Assembly: GCA_030918015.1 (NCBI GenBank)
Contig: JAUPTP010000074.1
Coordinates: 1 to 8,131, forward strand
DNA: 8,131 bases
Direction of reading: 5' to 3'
Source of the DNA: Pseudomonadota bacterium
GTDB taxonomy: Bacteria; Pseudomonadota; Gammaproteobacteria; Burkholderiales; Burkholderiaceae_C
A program made the position numbers and the translations under genes. Under the pieces are notes generated by a model. That model did no database searches and was not told the origin of the DNA. It saw only the letters and a program-made list of their open reading frames with translations. Positions 1 through 7,223 of the stretch are shown piece after piece; within the stretch, counting starts at the first letter, position 1; each line of letters opens with the position of its first letter.

Positions 1-1055
<1,055 letters not shown>

Positions 1056-1172
1056 CGGAGGGGCAGTCGGGAGGTCGGCCGGGGTCGGCCGGAAGTGGCA
1101 CAAACGCCCGGCCGGTCCGCGCAAGCAGACCCGTCGGGCGACAATGGCGCAGATTGTAGAGAGCGCGCGCCC
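1056..1172. promoter_or_regulatory. Divergent argH / sensor-kinase promoter region
   Basis: These 117 nt separate the divergent starts of argH and the kinase and must hold both promoters or their leaders. On the minus strand TACAAT (1158-1153) matches the sigma-70 -10 consensus in five of six bases and would give argH a leader of about 90 nt; no good -35 is seen. On the plus strand no convincing promoter is visible. The stretch also contains a tandem 10-bp duplication at 1073-1092 and a ten-codon reading frame at 1144-1176 whose stop overlaps the kinase GTG start. The promoter assignments are weak and rest on motif resemblance only. Confidence 0.4.
1073..1092. repeat. Tandem direct repeat, two exact copies of GGTCGGCCGG
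   Basis: GGTCGGCCGG occurs twice back to back at 1073-1082 and 1083-1092, between argH and the kinase. A related inverted piece, CGGCCGGTCC, lies about 20 nt further on. It could be a duplicated regulator site or a simple local duplication in G+C-rich DNA; nothing in the sequence decides this. Confidence 0.6.
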
Positions 1173-2207
1173 GTGAGTCCGTCCCCGTCACCTGCCGCAG
1201 CCGGCGAAACCGTCAGCCCGCCGCCCCGTTCCGTGCCGGTGCTGTGCCAGGGCGGGCTGGTGCTGCGCACCGTGCTGTTCGTGCATGGCGTGCTCGCGCT
1301 GGGTCGGGGCGTGCACGGCGGCTCGCTGCCGCAGCTGCTGGCCGACCTGTCGGTGCTGGTGGCGGCGGCCTTGCCGGCCACGCTGGTGTGGCTGCTGGCG
1401 GGCTGCGCCCTGCGGGCCCGGCTGGCGCGGCTGCCTCCGTGGGGGGCGGCCACGCTGATGGGCGGCCTGGGTGCGTTGTGCGCATCGGGCGGCTGGCTGG
1501 AGCTGCGCTGGCTCGATCAGGGCGCGGCCGGGCCGCTGGCGGCGCTGGCGGCGGCGCTCAGCGGCGCGGCGCTGGCGGTGGCGGTCTGGCAGGTGCTGTG
1601 TCTGCGCGAGCGCCTGAATCTGCCCGCCGGCACCCAGGCCCGGCTGGCCGAGCTGCAGTCGCGCATCCGGCCGCATTTCCTGTTCAACGCGCTCAACAGC
1701 GCGATCACGCTGGTGCAGATCGACCCGGTGCGCGCCGAGGCGGTGCTGGAGGACTTGTCTGAGCTGTTCCGCGCCGCGCTGGCCAGCGCCGATGCGCCCG
1801 TCACGCTCGGCCAGGAGATCGAGCTGGCGCAGCGCTACCTGGCCATCGAGCAGGTGCGCTTCGGCGCGCGGCTGACGGTGCGCTGGCAGCTGGAGGCCGA
1901 GGCGGCGCGGGCGCGGGTGCCGGCGCTGATGCTGCAGCCGCTGGTGGAGAACGCGGTCAAGCACGGCATCGAGCCCTCGGCCGAGGGCGGCGAGATTGTC
2001 ATCCGCACCGGCGTGCGGCGTGGCGTGGCGCTGCTGACGGTGACCAATCCGCTGAGCGAGGGGCGAGCGCGCCGCGGGCATGGCATGGCGCTGCACAACG
2101 TGCGCGAGCGGCTGCTGCTGCTGCACGACCTGGGCGCGCGGTTCGAGGCGGGCGTGATCGAGGGCGGGCGATTCCGGGTGCGCATCGCCATCGCGCTGCC
2201 GGATTGA
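1173..2207 (+). CDS. algZ: AlgZ/LytS-family membrane sensor histidine kinase
   Basis: This is the sensor of a two-component system acting on the LytTR regulator encoded next. The protein of 344 residues begins with a Pro/Ser-rich tail, then about four hydrophobic segments near residues 28-47, 55-80, 91-108 and 120-143, a loop-poor membrane domain as in AlgZ/FimS. The cytoplasmic part has the His_kinase (LytS class) motif [11 protein letters not shown] with the phospho-acceptor His at 168, an N-box [11 protein letters not shown] with Asn at 260, and a short G-box [13 protein letters not shown] at 302-314. VTNPL at 290-294 stands where classical kinases have the D-box, typical of this unorthodox class. 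The GTG at 1173 is the best start: the same frame is open far upstream, but only as an antisense shadow of argH, and AGAG lies just before it. The symbol rests on family and on the argH-algZ-algR order; alginate control in this organism is not implied. Confidence 0.88.
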   Translation: MSPSPSPAAAGETVSPPPRSVPVLCQGGLVLRTVLFVHGVLALGRGVHGGSLPQLLADLSVLVAAALPATLVWLLAGCALRARLARLPPWGAATLMGGLGALCASGGWLELRWLDQGAAGPLAALAAALSGAALAVAVWQVLCLRERLNLPAGTQARLAELQSRIRPHFLFNALNSAITLVQIDPVRAEAVLEDLSELFRAALASADAPVTLGQEIELAQRYLAIEQVRFGARLTVRWQLEAEAARARVPALMLQPLVENAVKHGIEPSAEGGEIVIRTGVRRGVALLTVTNPLSEGRARRGHGMALHNVRERLLLLHDLGARFEAGVIEGGRFRVRIAIALPD

Positions 2208-2230
2208 CGAGAGAGGTCACAGGACGAGGG

Positions 2231-3037
2231 ATGGAACCGACACCTGCACTGAGGGTGCTGCTGGTCGACGACGAGGAGCTGTCGCGGCTGCGGCTGCGCA
2301 CGCTCCTGGCCGACTGCATCGATCCGCCCGCCGTGGTCGTGGGCGAGGCCGCGACCGCGGCGGCGGCGCTGCAGTGGCTCACGCTGCATGCGGCCGATGT
2401 GGTGCTGCTCGACATCCGCATGCCTGGCATGGACGGGCTGGCGCTGGCCGCGCGGCTGCGCGCGATGCCACGCCCGCCGCGCGTGATCTTCGTGACGGCG
2501 CATGCCGAGCACGCGCTGGCCGCCTTCGAGGTCGAGGCGCTCGACTACCTGACCAAGCCGGTGCGCCGGCTGCGCCTGCAGGAGGCGCTGGCGCGGGCGG
2601 TGCAGCGCCGGGGCGCGGCGCCGCCGGTCTCCGCGCCGGCGCCGCTGGCCGAGCTGCCGCCAGCCGCACCGGTGATCGTGGTGCACGAGCGCGGCGAGCT
2701 GCTGCGCGTGCCCCTGTCGGAGGTTCTCTACCTCAAGGCCGAGCAGAAGTACGTGACGCTGCGCACCGCGCACCGCACGCTGCTGCTGGACGATCCGCTG
2801 GCCGAGCTGGAGGAGCGGCTGGGCCACCGCTTCGTGCGCATCCACCGCAATGCGCTGGTGGCGTGCAGCGCGGTGGCGGCGCTGGAGCGCCGGCGCTGGC
2901 TCGATGAGCGGGGCGGCGCGCTGGGCGGCGAGACCGAGGTCTGGGCGGTGCGCATCGCCGCCACCGACGAATGGCTGGCGGTCTCGCGCCGCCAGCTCGC
3001 CGGCGTGCGCGAGATGCTGGCGGCCGAGGGGCTGTGA
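2231..3037 (+). CDS. algR: LytTR-family response regulator, AlgR type
   Basis: This is the DNA-binding partner of the upstream kinase. The 268-residue protein has an N-terminal receiver domain (about 7-125) with the acidic pair D13/D14, phospho-acceptor D61 in LLDIRMPGMDG, switch residue T89 and invariant K109 in YLTKP. A Pro/Ala-rich linker of about 20 residues leads to a LytTR DNA-binding domain (about 147-262) with YLKAEQKYVTL at 167-177 and the diagnostic FVRIHRNALV at 201-210. The ATG at 2231 is preferred because AGGA lies six bases upstream; a TTG at 2204 overlapping the kinase stop would add nine residues without a better ribosome site. The 23-nt gap to the kinase implies co-transcription. 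In pseudomonads hemC commonly follows; here an opposing gene lies 16 nt away instead. LytTR regulators bind direct-repeat sites; none could be assigned securely here. Confidence 0.9.
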   Translation: MEPTPALRVLLVDDEELSRLRLRTLLADCIDPPAVVVGEAATAAAALQWLTLHAADVVLLDIRMPGMDGLALAARLRAMPRPPRVIFVTAHAEHALAAFEVEALDYLTKPVRRLRLQEALARAVQRRGAAPPVSAPAPLAELPPAAPVIVVHERGELLRVPLSEVLYLKAEQKYVTLRTAHRTLLLDDPLAELEERLGHRFVRIHRNALVACSAVAALERRRWLDERGGALGGETEVWAVRIAATDEWLAVSRRQLAGVREMLAAEGL

Positions 3038-3042
3038 ACGCC

Positions 3043-3052
3043 CCTCCGGAGG
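3043..3052. repeat. Perfect 10-bp palindrome in the 16-nt convergent gap
   Basis: CCTCCGGAGG is a perfect palindrome filling most of the gap between the converging stop codons of the response regulator and the first beta-helix gene. With no loop it would make at best a very short hairpin and it has no T-run, so it is not a credible intrinsic terminator on its own. Confidence 0.5.
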
Positions 3053-3053
3053 A

Positions 3054-4703
3054 TCAGCGCTCGACGGCGCCCAGGTCGATGCGTGTGCCGTTGACCGTGC
3101 GGGCCACCGGCGCGTAGCTGGCATCGAGCTGGTAGCCCACCGTGTAGGCGCTGGCGGCGCTCGGGTTGGCCTGGCCGGCATCGATGATCGCGCTGGAGGC
3201 CAGCGGCACGAAGCTGCTGGTGTCGAAGGGCGCGCTGCTGCCGGTGATCAGGTTGGCCGTGCCGTTGAGCTGGCCCTGCAGCGTCTTCCACTGCGTGGTG
3301 TCGGTCCAGTCGCTGCGGATCCAGTTGACGCCCAGGTTCAGGATGCCGTCGGGCGTGTAGCCGCTGGCCAGCGAGTCGTTCTCGGCCTGGCGCATGTTCA
3401 GCGTCGTCACGGTCGGATCGAACCAGAAGACGTTGTTCCAGGCCTCCACCGTCTCCAGCGTCGTCGAGATCTGGAAGATGCGCGCGCCGGTGCCGGTGCC
3501 GTGGACGCTGTTGTTGAAGAAGTAGAGCGTGCCCTGGCGGAACTGCGACTCGCCCCAGTTGGCGCCCGCCGTGGCGCCGAAATGGTCGCCGCCGTAGTGG
3601 AAGAAGCTGCCGTCGTCGCCGTTCTTCTTGAACTGGTTGCCGTAGACGAAGGTGCTGCGGTAGGACGCCAGCGCCAGCGCCGTGACGGGGAAGTCCTCGG
3701 CCTCGACCATGTCGATCGAGCGTGCGCCGCCCTCGACGCGGTTGTAGCGCACCACCAGCCCGGCCGAGCGGTCCTTGATCGCGTTGCCCAGCGCCCCGGA
3801 TCGCAGCGGGCCGTAGCGGTTGAACTCGATCACCAGACCGGCGCTGGCGGTGTATGTGGTGTGCTCGCGGTCGCTGCCGGAGATGCCGTGGCCCCAGAGG
3901 TAGTTGCCGGCCAGGCGGATGTTCTTGGTGACCGCGTAGTCGCCGTCGTCGGTCGAGCGGCTGTACAGCGCCATCTGGCAGTCGCTGATCTCGTTGTCGG
4001 CGATCACGATGTTCTGGCCGCGGTCGATCCACACGCAGGCGCCGAACTGCACATAGCTCTTCGTCGCGCCCGCGGCGTCGGTGAAGGTGTAGTTCGGGTG
4101 GGCGGCGCGGATGTTCAGGCCGTCGATCTGGATCCAGTTCGGGTAGTCGGTGTAGCTGCCGCTGGCCAGCGCCTTGATCATGATGACGCCGCGCGTCTGC
4201 TGGATGTCCTGCGTCTCGGCGGTGTTGCCATAGGCCGTGAGCAGCGCCGCGCGCGTGGTGGCGCCGTTGCCCTCGATGATCGGGCGCTCGTTGTTGGGGC
4301 CGCGCACGCCGCAGATGCGCACCGGGGCGTCCTGCGTGCCCTGCGCTGCCACCATGAACTTGCCCTTGTACGGCGTCGACGAGTAGTGGATGCGCACCGT
4401 GTCGCCCGCCTTCAGGCTCTCCCAGGGCACCTGGTCGAGCGCGGTGTAGGCCAGGCCCGGGCCGACGGGGTAGTCGGTGCCCTTGCCGGAGGCCACGCAC
4501 GAGCCCAGCGCCAGCGTCGTGCTCGGCGGGGTGGGGGTCGGGCTGGCGACCGCCGTGGAGGTGCCCGTGCCCGTGCCCGTGGCCGTGTCGCTGCTCGAGT
4601 CGACGCCTTCGTCGAAGCTGCATCCGCTCAGGGCGGTGGCGCCCAGCGCCAGTGCCGTGCTCGCCCAGAGAATGCGCAGGCGCTGCGCTCGTGTCGTGTC
4701 CAT
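3054..4703 (-). CDS. Beta-helix lipoprotein, polysaccharide lyase-like (array copy 1)
   Basis: This is a predicted exported lipoprotein of 549 residues, probably binding or cleaving an extracellular polysaccharide; the activity is not known. From the ATG at 4703 the N-terminus is a lipoprotein signal with lipobox ALSGC and lipidated Cys28, followed by a flexible Ser/Thr/Gly/Pro linker (36-63). The body (about 69-510) has the short hydrophobic and Asn-rich turns of a right-handed parallel beta-helix, for example IVIADNEISDC (232-242) and VVRYNRVEGG (317-326). KDRSAG at 310-315 plus the following RYNR, with R328, recalls the Lys/Arg active-site layout of PL6 lyases, but the spacing does not match clearly. 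The C-terminus ends in DLGAVER, like the DIGAFE ending of choice-of-anchor Q beta-helix proteins. Cys 69, 131, 223 and 242 recur in copy 2. An upstream in-frame ATG (4724) would add seven residues. The 400-nt upstream spacer suggests its own promoter. Confidence 0.82.
   Translation of the reverse strand: MDTTRAQRLRILWASTALALGATALSGCSFDEGVDSSSDTATGTGTGTSTAVASPTPTPPSTTLALGSCVASGKGTDYPVGPGLAYTALDQVPWESLKAGDTVRIHYSSTPYKGKFMVAAQGTQDAPVRICGVRGPNNERPIIEGNGATTRAALLTAYGNTAETQDIQQTRGVIMIKALASGSYTDYPNWIQIDGLNIRAAHPNYTFTDAAGATKSYVQFGACVWIDRGQNIVIADNEISDCQMALYSRSTDDGDYAVTKNIRLAGNYLWGHGISGSDREHTTYTASAGLVIEFNRYGPLRSGALGNAIKDRSAGLVVRYNRVEGGARSIDMVEAEDFPVTALALASYRSTFVYGNQFKKNGDDGSFFHYGGDHFGATAGANWGESQFRQGTLYFFNNSVHGTGTGARIFQISTTLETVEAWNNVFWFDPTVTTLNMRQAENDSLASGYTPDGILNLGVNWIRSDWTDTTQWKTLQGQLNGTANLITGSSAPFDTSSFVPLASSAIIDAGQANPSAASAYTVGYQLDASYAPVARTVNGTRIDLGAVER
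4387..4487 (-). repeat. Near-identical DNA segment shared with 6431-6531
   Basis: These 101 bases of array copy 1 match 6431-6531 of copy 2 with only three differences by direct alignment (offset 2044), silent positions included. They encode the start of the mature body, about residues 73-106, of which GKGTDYPVGPGLAY is the core. Neighbouring coding parts of the two genes are clearly more diverged, so this piece is either under unusual constraint or was homogenised by recombination. Confidence 0.85.
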
Positions 4704-4829
4704 CACTCGTCTGCCCGTTTCCATGATCGTTGTCGTCGTCGGTCGCGCCGCAGCCGGAACATGGCCCGGTGCGGCATGGCTGAGGACGATAGAAGGGCGG
4801 CTGGTGCGCCCGGTAAGCATTTTCCGAGC

Positions 4830-4838
4830 CTGTAACAG
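4830..4838. promoter_or_regulatory. CTGTAACAG palindrome, candidate operator of copy 1
   Basis: The 9-bp dyad CTGT-A-ACAG lies about 127 nt upstream of the copy 1 start. The same 9-mer recurs at 7035-7043 upstream of copy 2. Read in opposite orientations, the two sites agree over GCCTGTWACAGWC. Two shared palindromes in front of two paralogous genes suggest a common regulator, but chance has not been excluded. Confidence 0.4.
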
Positions 4839-4862
4839 TCGCGGCGAACAGGGGACGATGGG

Positions 4863-4909
4863 CCCTCAGGCCCGGGTTCGTCGAGTGCACGGGGGCCTGG
4901 GCTTGAGGG
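4863..4909 (+). other. 14-bp hairpin with a 19-nt loop upstream of copy 1
   Basis: The left arm CCCTCAGGCCCGGG (4863-4876) pairs with CCTGGGCTTGAGGG (4896-4909). In plus-strand RNA all 14 positions pair, twelve as Watson-Crick and two as G-U. In minus-strand RNA the same two positions become A-C mismatches, so the fold favours a plus-strand transcript. No T-run follows on either strand, so it is not a typical intrinsic terminator. It may be a structured leader, a small RNA part, or a DNA dyad. Confidence 0.55.
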
Positions 4910-4945
4910 GTGGGCCGCCAATAATCAGGGTTATCGTGACTTGTT

Positions 4946-4961
4946 TGGCGCGACCATTGCT
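4946..4961 (+). promoter_or_regulatory. Sigma-54-like -24/-12 site on the plus strand
   Basis: TGGCGCGACCATTGCT has GG and GC separated by ten bases, the invariant sigma-54 arrangement, and differs from TGGCACG-N4-TTGCW at one position. It points rightward into the 3' end of copy 2, so a transcript would start near 4972 and run antisense to copy 2. No plus-strand gene follows. It could drive an antisense or small RNA, or be chance. Confidence 0.35.
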
Positions 4962-5006
4962 GGCGGGGCCTTGATTCTGGCGAGAATTCATTATTTCCAG
5001 GTGACG

Positions 5007-5041
5007 GCCACCCTCCCGCCAGGGCCTTGCCAGAGGGGGGC
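5007..5041 (-). terminator. Imperfect hairpin downstream of copy 2, possible terminator
   Basis: GCCACCCTC (5007-5015) pairs with GAGGGGGGC (5033-5041) at eight of nine positions around a 17-nt G+C-rich loop. It begins about 63 nt beyond the copy 2 stop on the minus strand. There is no run of U after the stem, so it is at most a weak or factor-dependent terminator. Confidence 0.3.
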
Positions 5042-5103
5042 GGCGCCGGTACAGGCTCCTACATGAGGTTGCAACTGTGCCGGAATTCACGCCCCTTTTC
5101 CGT

Positions 5104-6852
5104 TCAGCGCTCGACCGCGCCTAGATCATCGGCTGAGCCAGTCCGGGTGCGCAGCTGGGGCTGGCCGGACGCGTCGAGCTGGTGCGTCACCACCACGCTG
5201 GCGGGGGTGGCGCTGCTGCGCAGCACGGTGTCGATCAGGGTCGAGCCCGCCACCGGTCGGAAGGCGGTGGTGTCGAAGGGCAGCGTGGCGTCGCCCAGCT
5301 GCGGCACGAGCACATTGAGCTGTCCGCGCACCGGGTGCCAGATGTCCGAGTCCTGCCAGCCGCTGCTGATCCAGTTGCGGCCCAGGTTGACGATGCCCCC
5401 GCCCGTCCAGGCCGCGGCCACCTCGCGGTCCATGCGCATGCTCTTCTGGCTGATCGTCGAGGCGAAGTGGATGGCGTTGCCCCAGGCCTCGACCTTCTCC
5501 TCGGTCGTGGCGATGCGGAACACCCAGGCCGCGGTGCCCTTGAGCTGCAGGGTGTTGTGGAAGAAGTGCAGCGTGCCCTTGCGGAAGATCGGCTCGCCCC
5601 ACAGTGCGCCGGCCTGGCTGCCGAAATGGTCGCCGCCGTAGGAGATGACGGCGCCGGTGTCGCCGGTCTTCACGATCTGGTTGCCGTAGACATAGGTGCT
5701 GCGGTAGGCGGGCGTGGCCATCGCGGTGAGGGGGAAGTCCTCGGATTCGACCAGGTCGATCGCGTGCGAGCCTTCCTCGATGCGGTTGTAGCGCACCACG
5801 GTGCCGGCCGAGCGGTCCTTCACGCCGTTGCCCAGGGCGCCGGCGCGCAGCGGTCCGTAGCGGTTGAACTCGATCAGCACGTTGATGCCCTGGGTGTAGG
5901 TGCTGTGCTGGTGCACGTCGCCGACGATGCCGTGGCCGGAGAAGGTGTTGCCGGCGATGCGCAGGTTGCGGGTCACCGCGAAGTCGCCGTCGTCGGTCGA
6001 CTTGCTGAAGACGCCCATCTGGCAGTCGGTGATCTCGTTGTCGATGATCGAGATGTCCTGGCCGCGCTCGATCCAGACGCAGGCGCCGAAGGGCAGGTAG
6101 CTGCGCACGGCCCCGGCCGCGTTGCGGAAGGTGCGGTCCGGGTGGGCGCCGGTCAGCTTCAGGCCGTCGATGCGGATGTGGCGCGGGTAGGCGGTCCAGC
6201 CCTGGGCCGGCGAGGGCTTGATGACGATCAGCGTGCGGTCCTGGTGGATGTCGCGCACATAGGTGCTCGAGCCGTAGATGTCGCTCAGGGCGGCGCGGGT
6301 GGTGGCGCCGGAGGCATCGATGACCGGCCGCGAGCCGTCGCTGGCGCGCACGCCGCAGATGCGCACCGGCGCGTCGGCCGTGCCCTGCGCGATGAGGGCG
6401 AACTTGCCGCGGTAGGGGGTCGACGAGGGATGGATGCGCACCGTGTCGCCCGCCTTCAGGCTTTCCCAGGGCACCTGATCGAGCGAGGTGTAGGCCAGGC
6501 CCGGGCCGACGGGGTAGTCGGTGCCCTTGCCCGACGGCACGCACGGCGTCAGGCCGAGTGCCGCGGTGGCCACCGCGCTGGGGGTCGTGGTGGCGGTGGT
6601 GGTCGTCGTTGTCGTCGTGCCGGTGGTGCCGGTCGTGGTCCCGGTGCCCGTGGTGGTGGTGCCGGTGGTCGTCGTGGTGGTGGTCGTGGTCGCGGTTCGG
6701 GTGCTCCAGGCCTTGCGGCTGCCCGATGGGGTCTGGGCCTGCGCGGCCGTGGCGCTCAGGGCCAGCAGGGCGCCACAGAGTCCCAGTGCAGCCAGCGCTG
6801 CGGGGGTGCGGTCAAATGAAAATTTTGACGCGATGAAGGTGGAATGAAGCAT
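5104..6852 (-). CDS. Secreted beta-helix protein, polysaccharide lyase-like (array copy 2)
   Basis: This is a predicted Sec-exported protein of 582 residues, paralogue of copy 1. The ATG at 6852 is supported by AAAGG eight bases upstream (6865-6861). Residues 1-39 form a signal peptide with a hydrophobic stretch around 18-36 and probable cleavage after AQA (37-39); unlike copy 1 there is no lipobox. Next comes a Thr-rich linker (53-90, runs of nine and eight Thr broken by Gly) before the body starting at Cys104. The body aligns with copy 1 without gaps from there to at least KDRSAG (345-350); the first 38 residues differ at two positions. VVRYNRIEEG follows the signature, the four body cysteines are kept, and the C-terminus is DLGAVER. 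The role inferred is extracellular polysaccharide cleavage or binding, with substrate unknown. The linker could space the body from the cell, carry O-glycans or be a proteolysis site. Confidence 0.83.
   Translation of the reverse strand: MLHSTFIASKFSFDRTPAALAALGLCGALLALSATAAQAQTPSGSRKAWSTRTATTTTTTTTTGTTTTGTGTTTGTTGTTTTTTTTATTTPSAVATAALGLTPCVPSGKGTDYPVGPGLAYTSLDQVPWESLKAGDTVRIHPSSTPYRGKFALIAQGTADAPVRICGVRASDGSRPVIDASGATTRAALSDIYGSSTYVRDIHQDRTLIVIKPSPAQGWTAYPRHIRIDGLKLTGAHPDRTFRNAAGAVRSYLPFGACVWIERGQDISIIDNEITDCQMGVFSKSTDDGDFAVTRNLRIAGNTFSGHGIVGDVHQHSTYTQGINVLIEFNRYGPLRAGALGNGVKDRSAGTVVRYNRIEEGSHAIDLVESEDFPLTAMATPAYRSTYVYGNQIVKTGDTGAVISYGGDHFGSQAGALWGEPIFRKGTLHFFHNTLQLKGTAAWVFRIATTEEKVEAWGNAIHFASTISQKSMRMDREVAAAWTGGGIVNLGRNWISSGWQDSDIWHPVRGQLNVLVPQLGDATLPFDTTAFRPVAGSTLIDTVLRSSATPASVVVTHQLDASGQPQLRTRTGSADDLGAVER
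6431..6531 (-). repeat. Near-identical DNA segment shared with 4387-4487
   Basis: This is the copy 2 partner of the 101-base segment in copy 1, with three mismatches. It lies just after the divergent linker region and so marks the border between the variable export module and the conserved body. Confidence 0.85.
6583..6696 (-). repeat. ACN triplet repeat encoding the Thr/Gly linker of copy 2
   Basis: About 38 codons, nearly all ACC, ACG or ACA with some GGC, encode residues 53-90. Codons are mixed rather than identical, so it is an imperfect triplet repeat that should slip less than a pure one. Copy 1 has a shorter, different linker at the same place (Thr/Gly/Ser/Pro), which shows that this module evolves faster than the body. 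Confidence 0.85.
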
Positions 6853-6910
6853 GGAGACAACCTTTCGAGCCGGAAATGAACCGGGACGGCCGCCAGATGA
6901 AATGGATCTG

Positions 6911-6983
6911 AAAAAGCGGCCAATCCTCTGGCTGGGTTGTCGGCATGCAGATGCGGGGGGTTCAATCCCGGTTGGAATTCACG
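6911..6983. repeat. Promoter-proximal copy of a duplicated spacer block
   Basis: This stretch contains in order GAAAAAG-like A-rich bases, CGGCCAATCC (6917-6926), CAATCCCGG (6963-6971) and GGAATTCACG (6974-6983). The same order, A-rich then CGGCCAATCC, a second CAATCC dyad arm and ATTCACG, occurs more compactly at 7224-7269. It looks like a diverged duplication of regulatory DNA upstream of copy 2. Confidence 0.4.
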
Positions 6984-7034
6984 AAACGGCAGATTGACAA
7001 GCGCCGCGAGCAAAACGAAAGAACGCCACAAGGT

Positions 7035-7043
7035 CTGTAACAG
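7035..7043. promoter_or_regulatory. CTGTAACAG palindrome, candidate operator of copy 2
   Basis: This is the second CTGTAACAG dyad, about 183 nt upstream of the copy 2 start, in the context GGTCTGTAACAGGCC. Its partner at 4830-4838 precedes copy 1. No known regulator is assigned to this motif here. Confidence 0.4.
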
Positions 7044-7223
7044 GCCTGAAACGCGCCGCCCGGGTCGCCGGCGGGCAAGGCGGGGCGTGTTCGGGCGGAG
7101 GAGCCGGTCTGTTGCCCCTGAGATGGCCGGGGATGGCGTCGATTTCGTGACGGATCTCGCGCGCCGCTCCGGCGCCGGCACTGGAGCGACGCGGTGCCCC
7201 GCGTGGCCGGGGATTACAACCAC

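Larger units (their letters stand above)
4704..5103. promoter_or_regulatory. 400-nt spacer upstream of copy 1 and downstream of copy 2
   Basis: No credible gene is seen. The stretch separates the copy 2 stop from the copy 1 start and should hold the copy 1 promoter. It contains, listed separately, a CTGTAACAG palindrome, a 14-bp hairpin, a sigma-54-like site on the plus strand and an imperfect hairpin after copy 2. The part at 4919-5000 is noticeably richer in A+T than its surroundings. On the minus strand AATAAT near 4990 resembles a -10 box but lacks a -35 partner, so no sigma-70 promoter is called. Confidence 0.55.

Noticed and set aside
2850..4835. Plus-strand frame of 661 codons opposite copy 1
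   Set aside because: Val/Ala/Arg-rich antisense translation with no recognisable fold; a matching shadow lies opposite copy 2 (5182-6819), as expected from shared codon bias.
2728..4890. Long minus-strand frame of 720 codons overlapping copy 1 and the regulator
   Set aside because: Its translation is Arg/Gln/His/Pro-rich without domains and lies in another frame of copy 1, which has a signal peptide and conserved motifs.
6972..6991. CCGTTTCGTG on the minus strand, resembling the AlgR box CCGTTCGTC
   Set aside because: It needs an inserted base to fit and no second site at typical LytTR spacing is seen; too weak to call a binding site.
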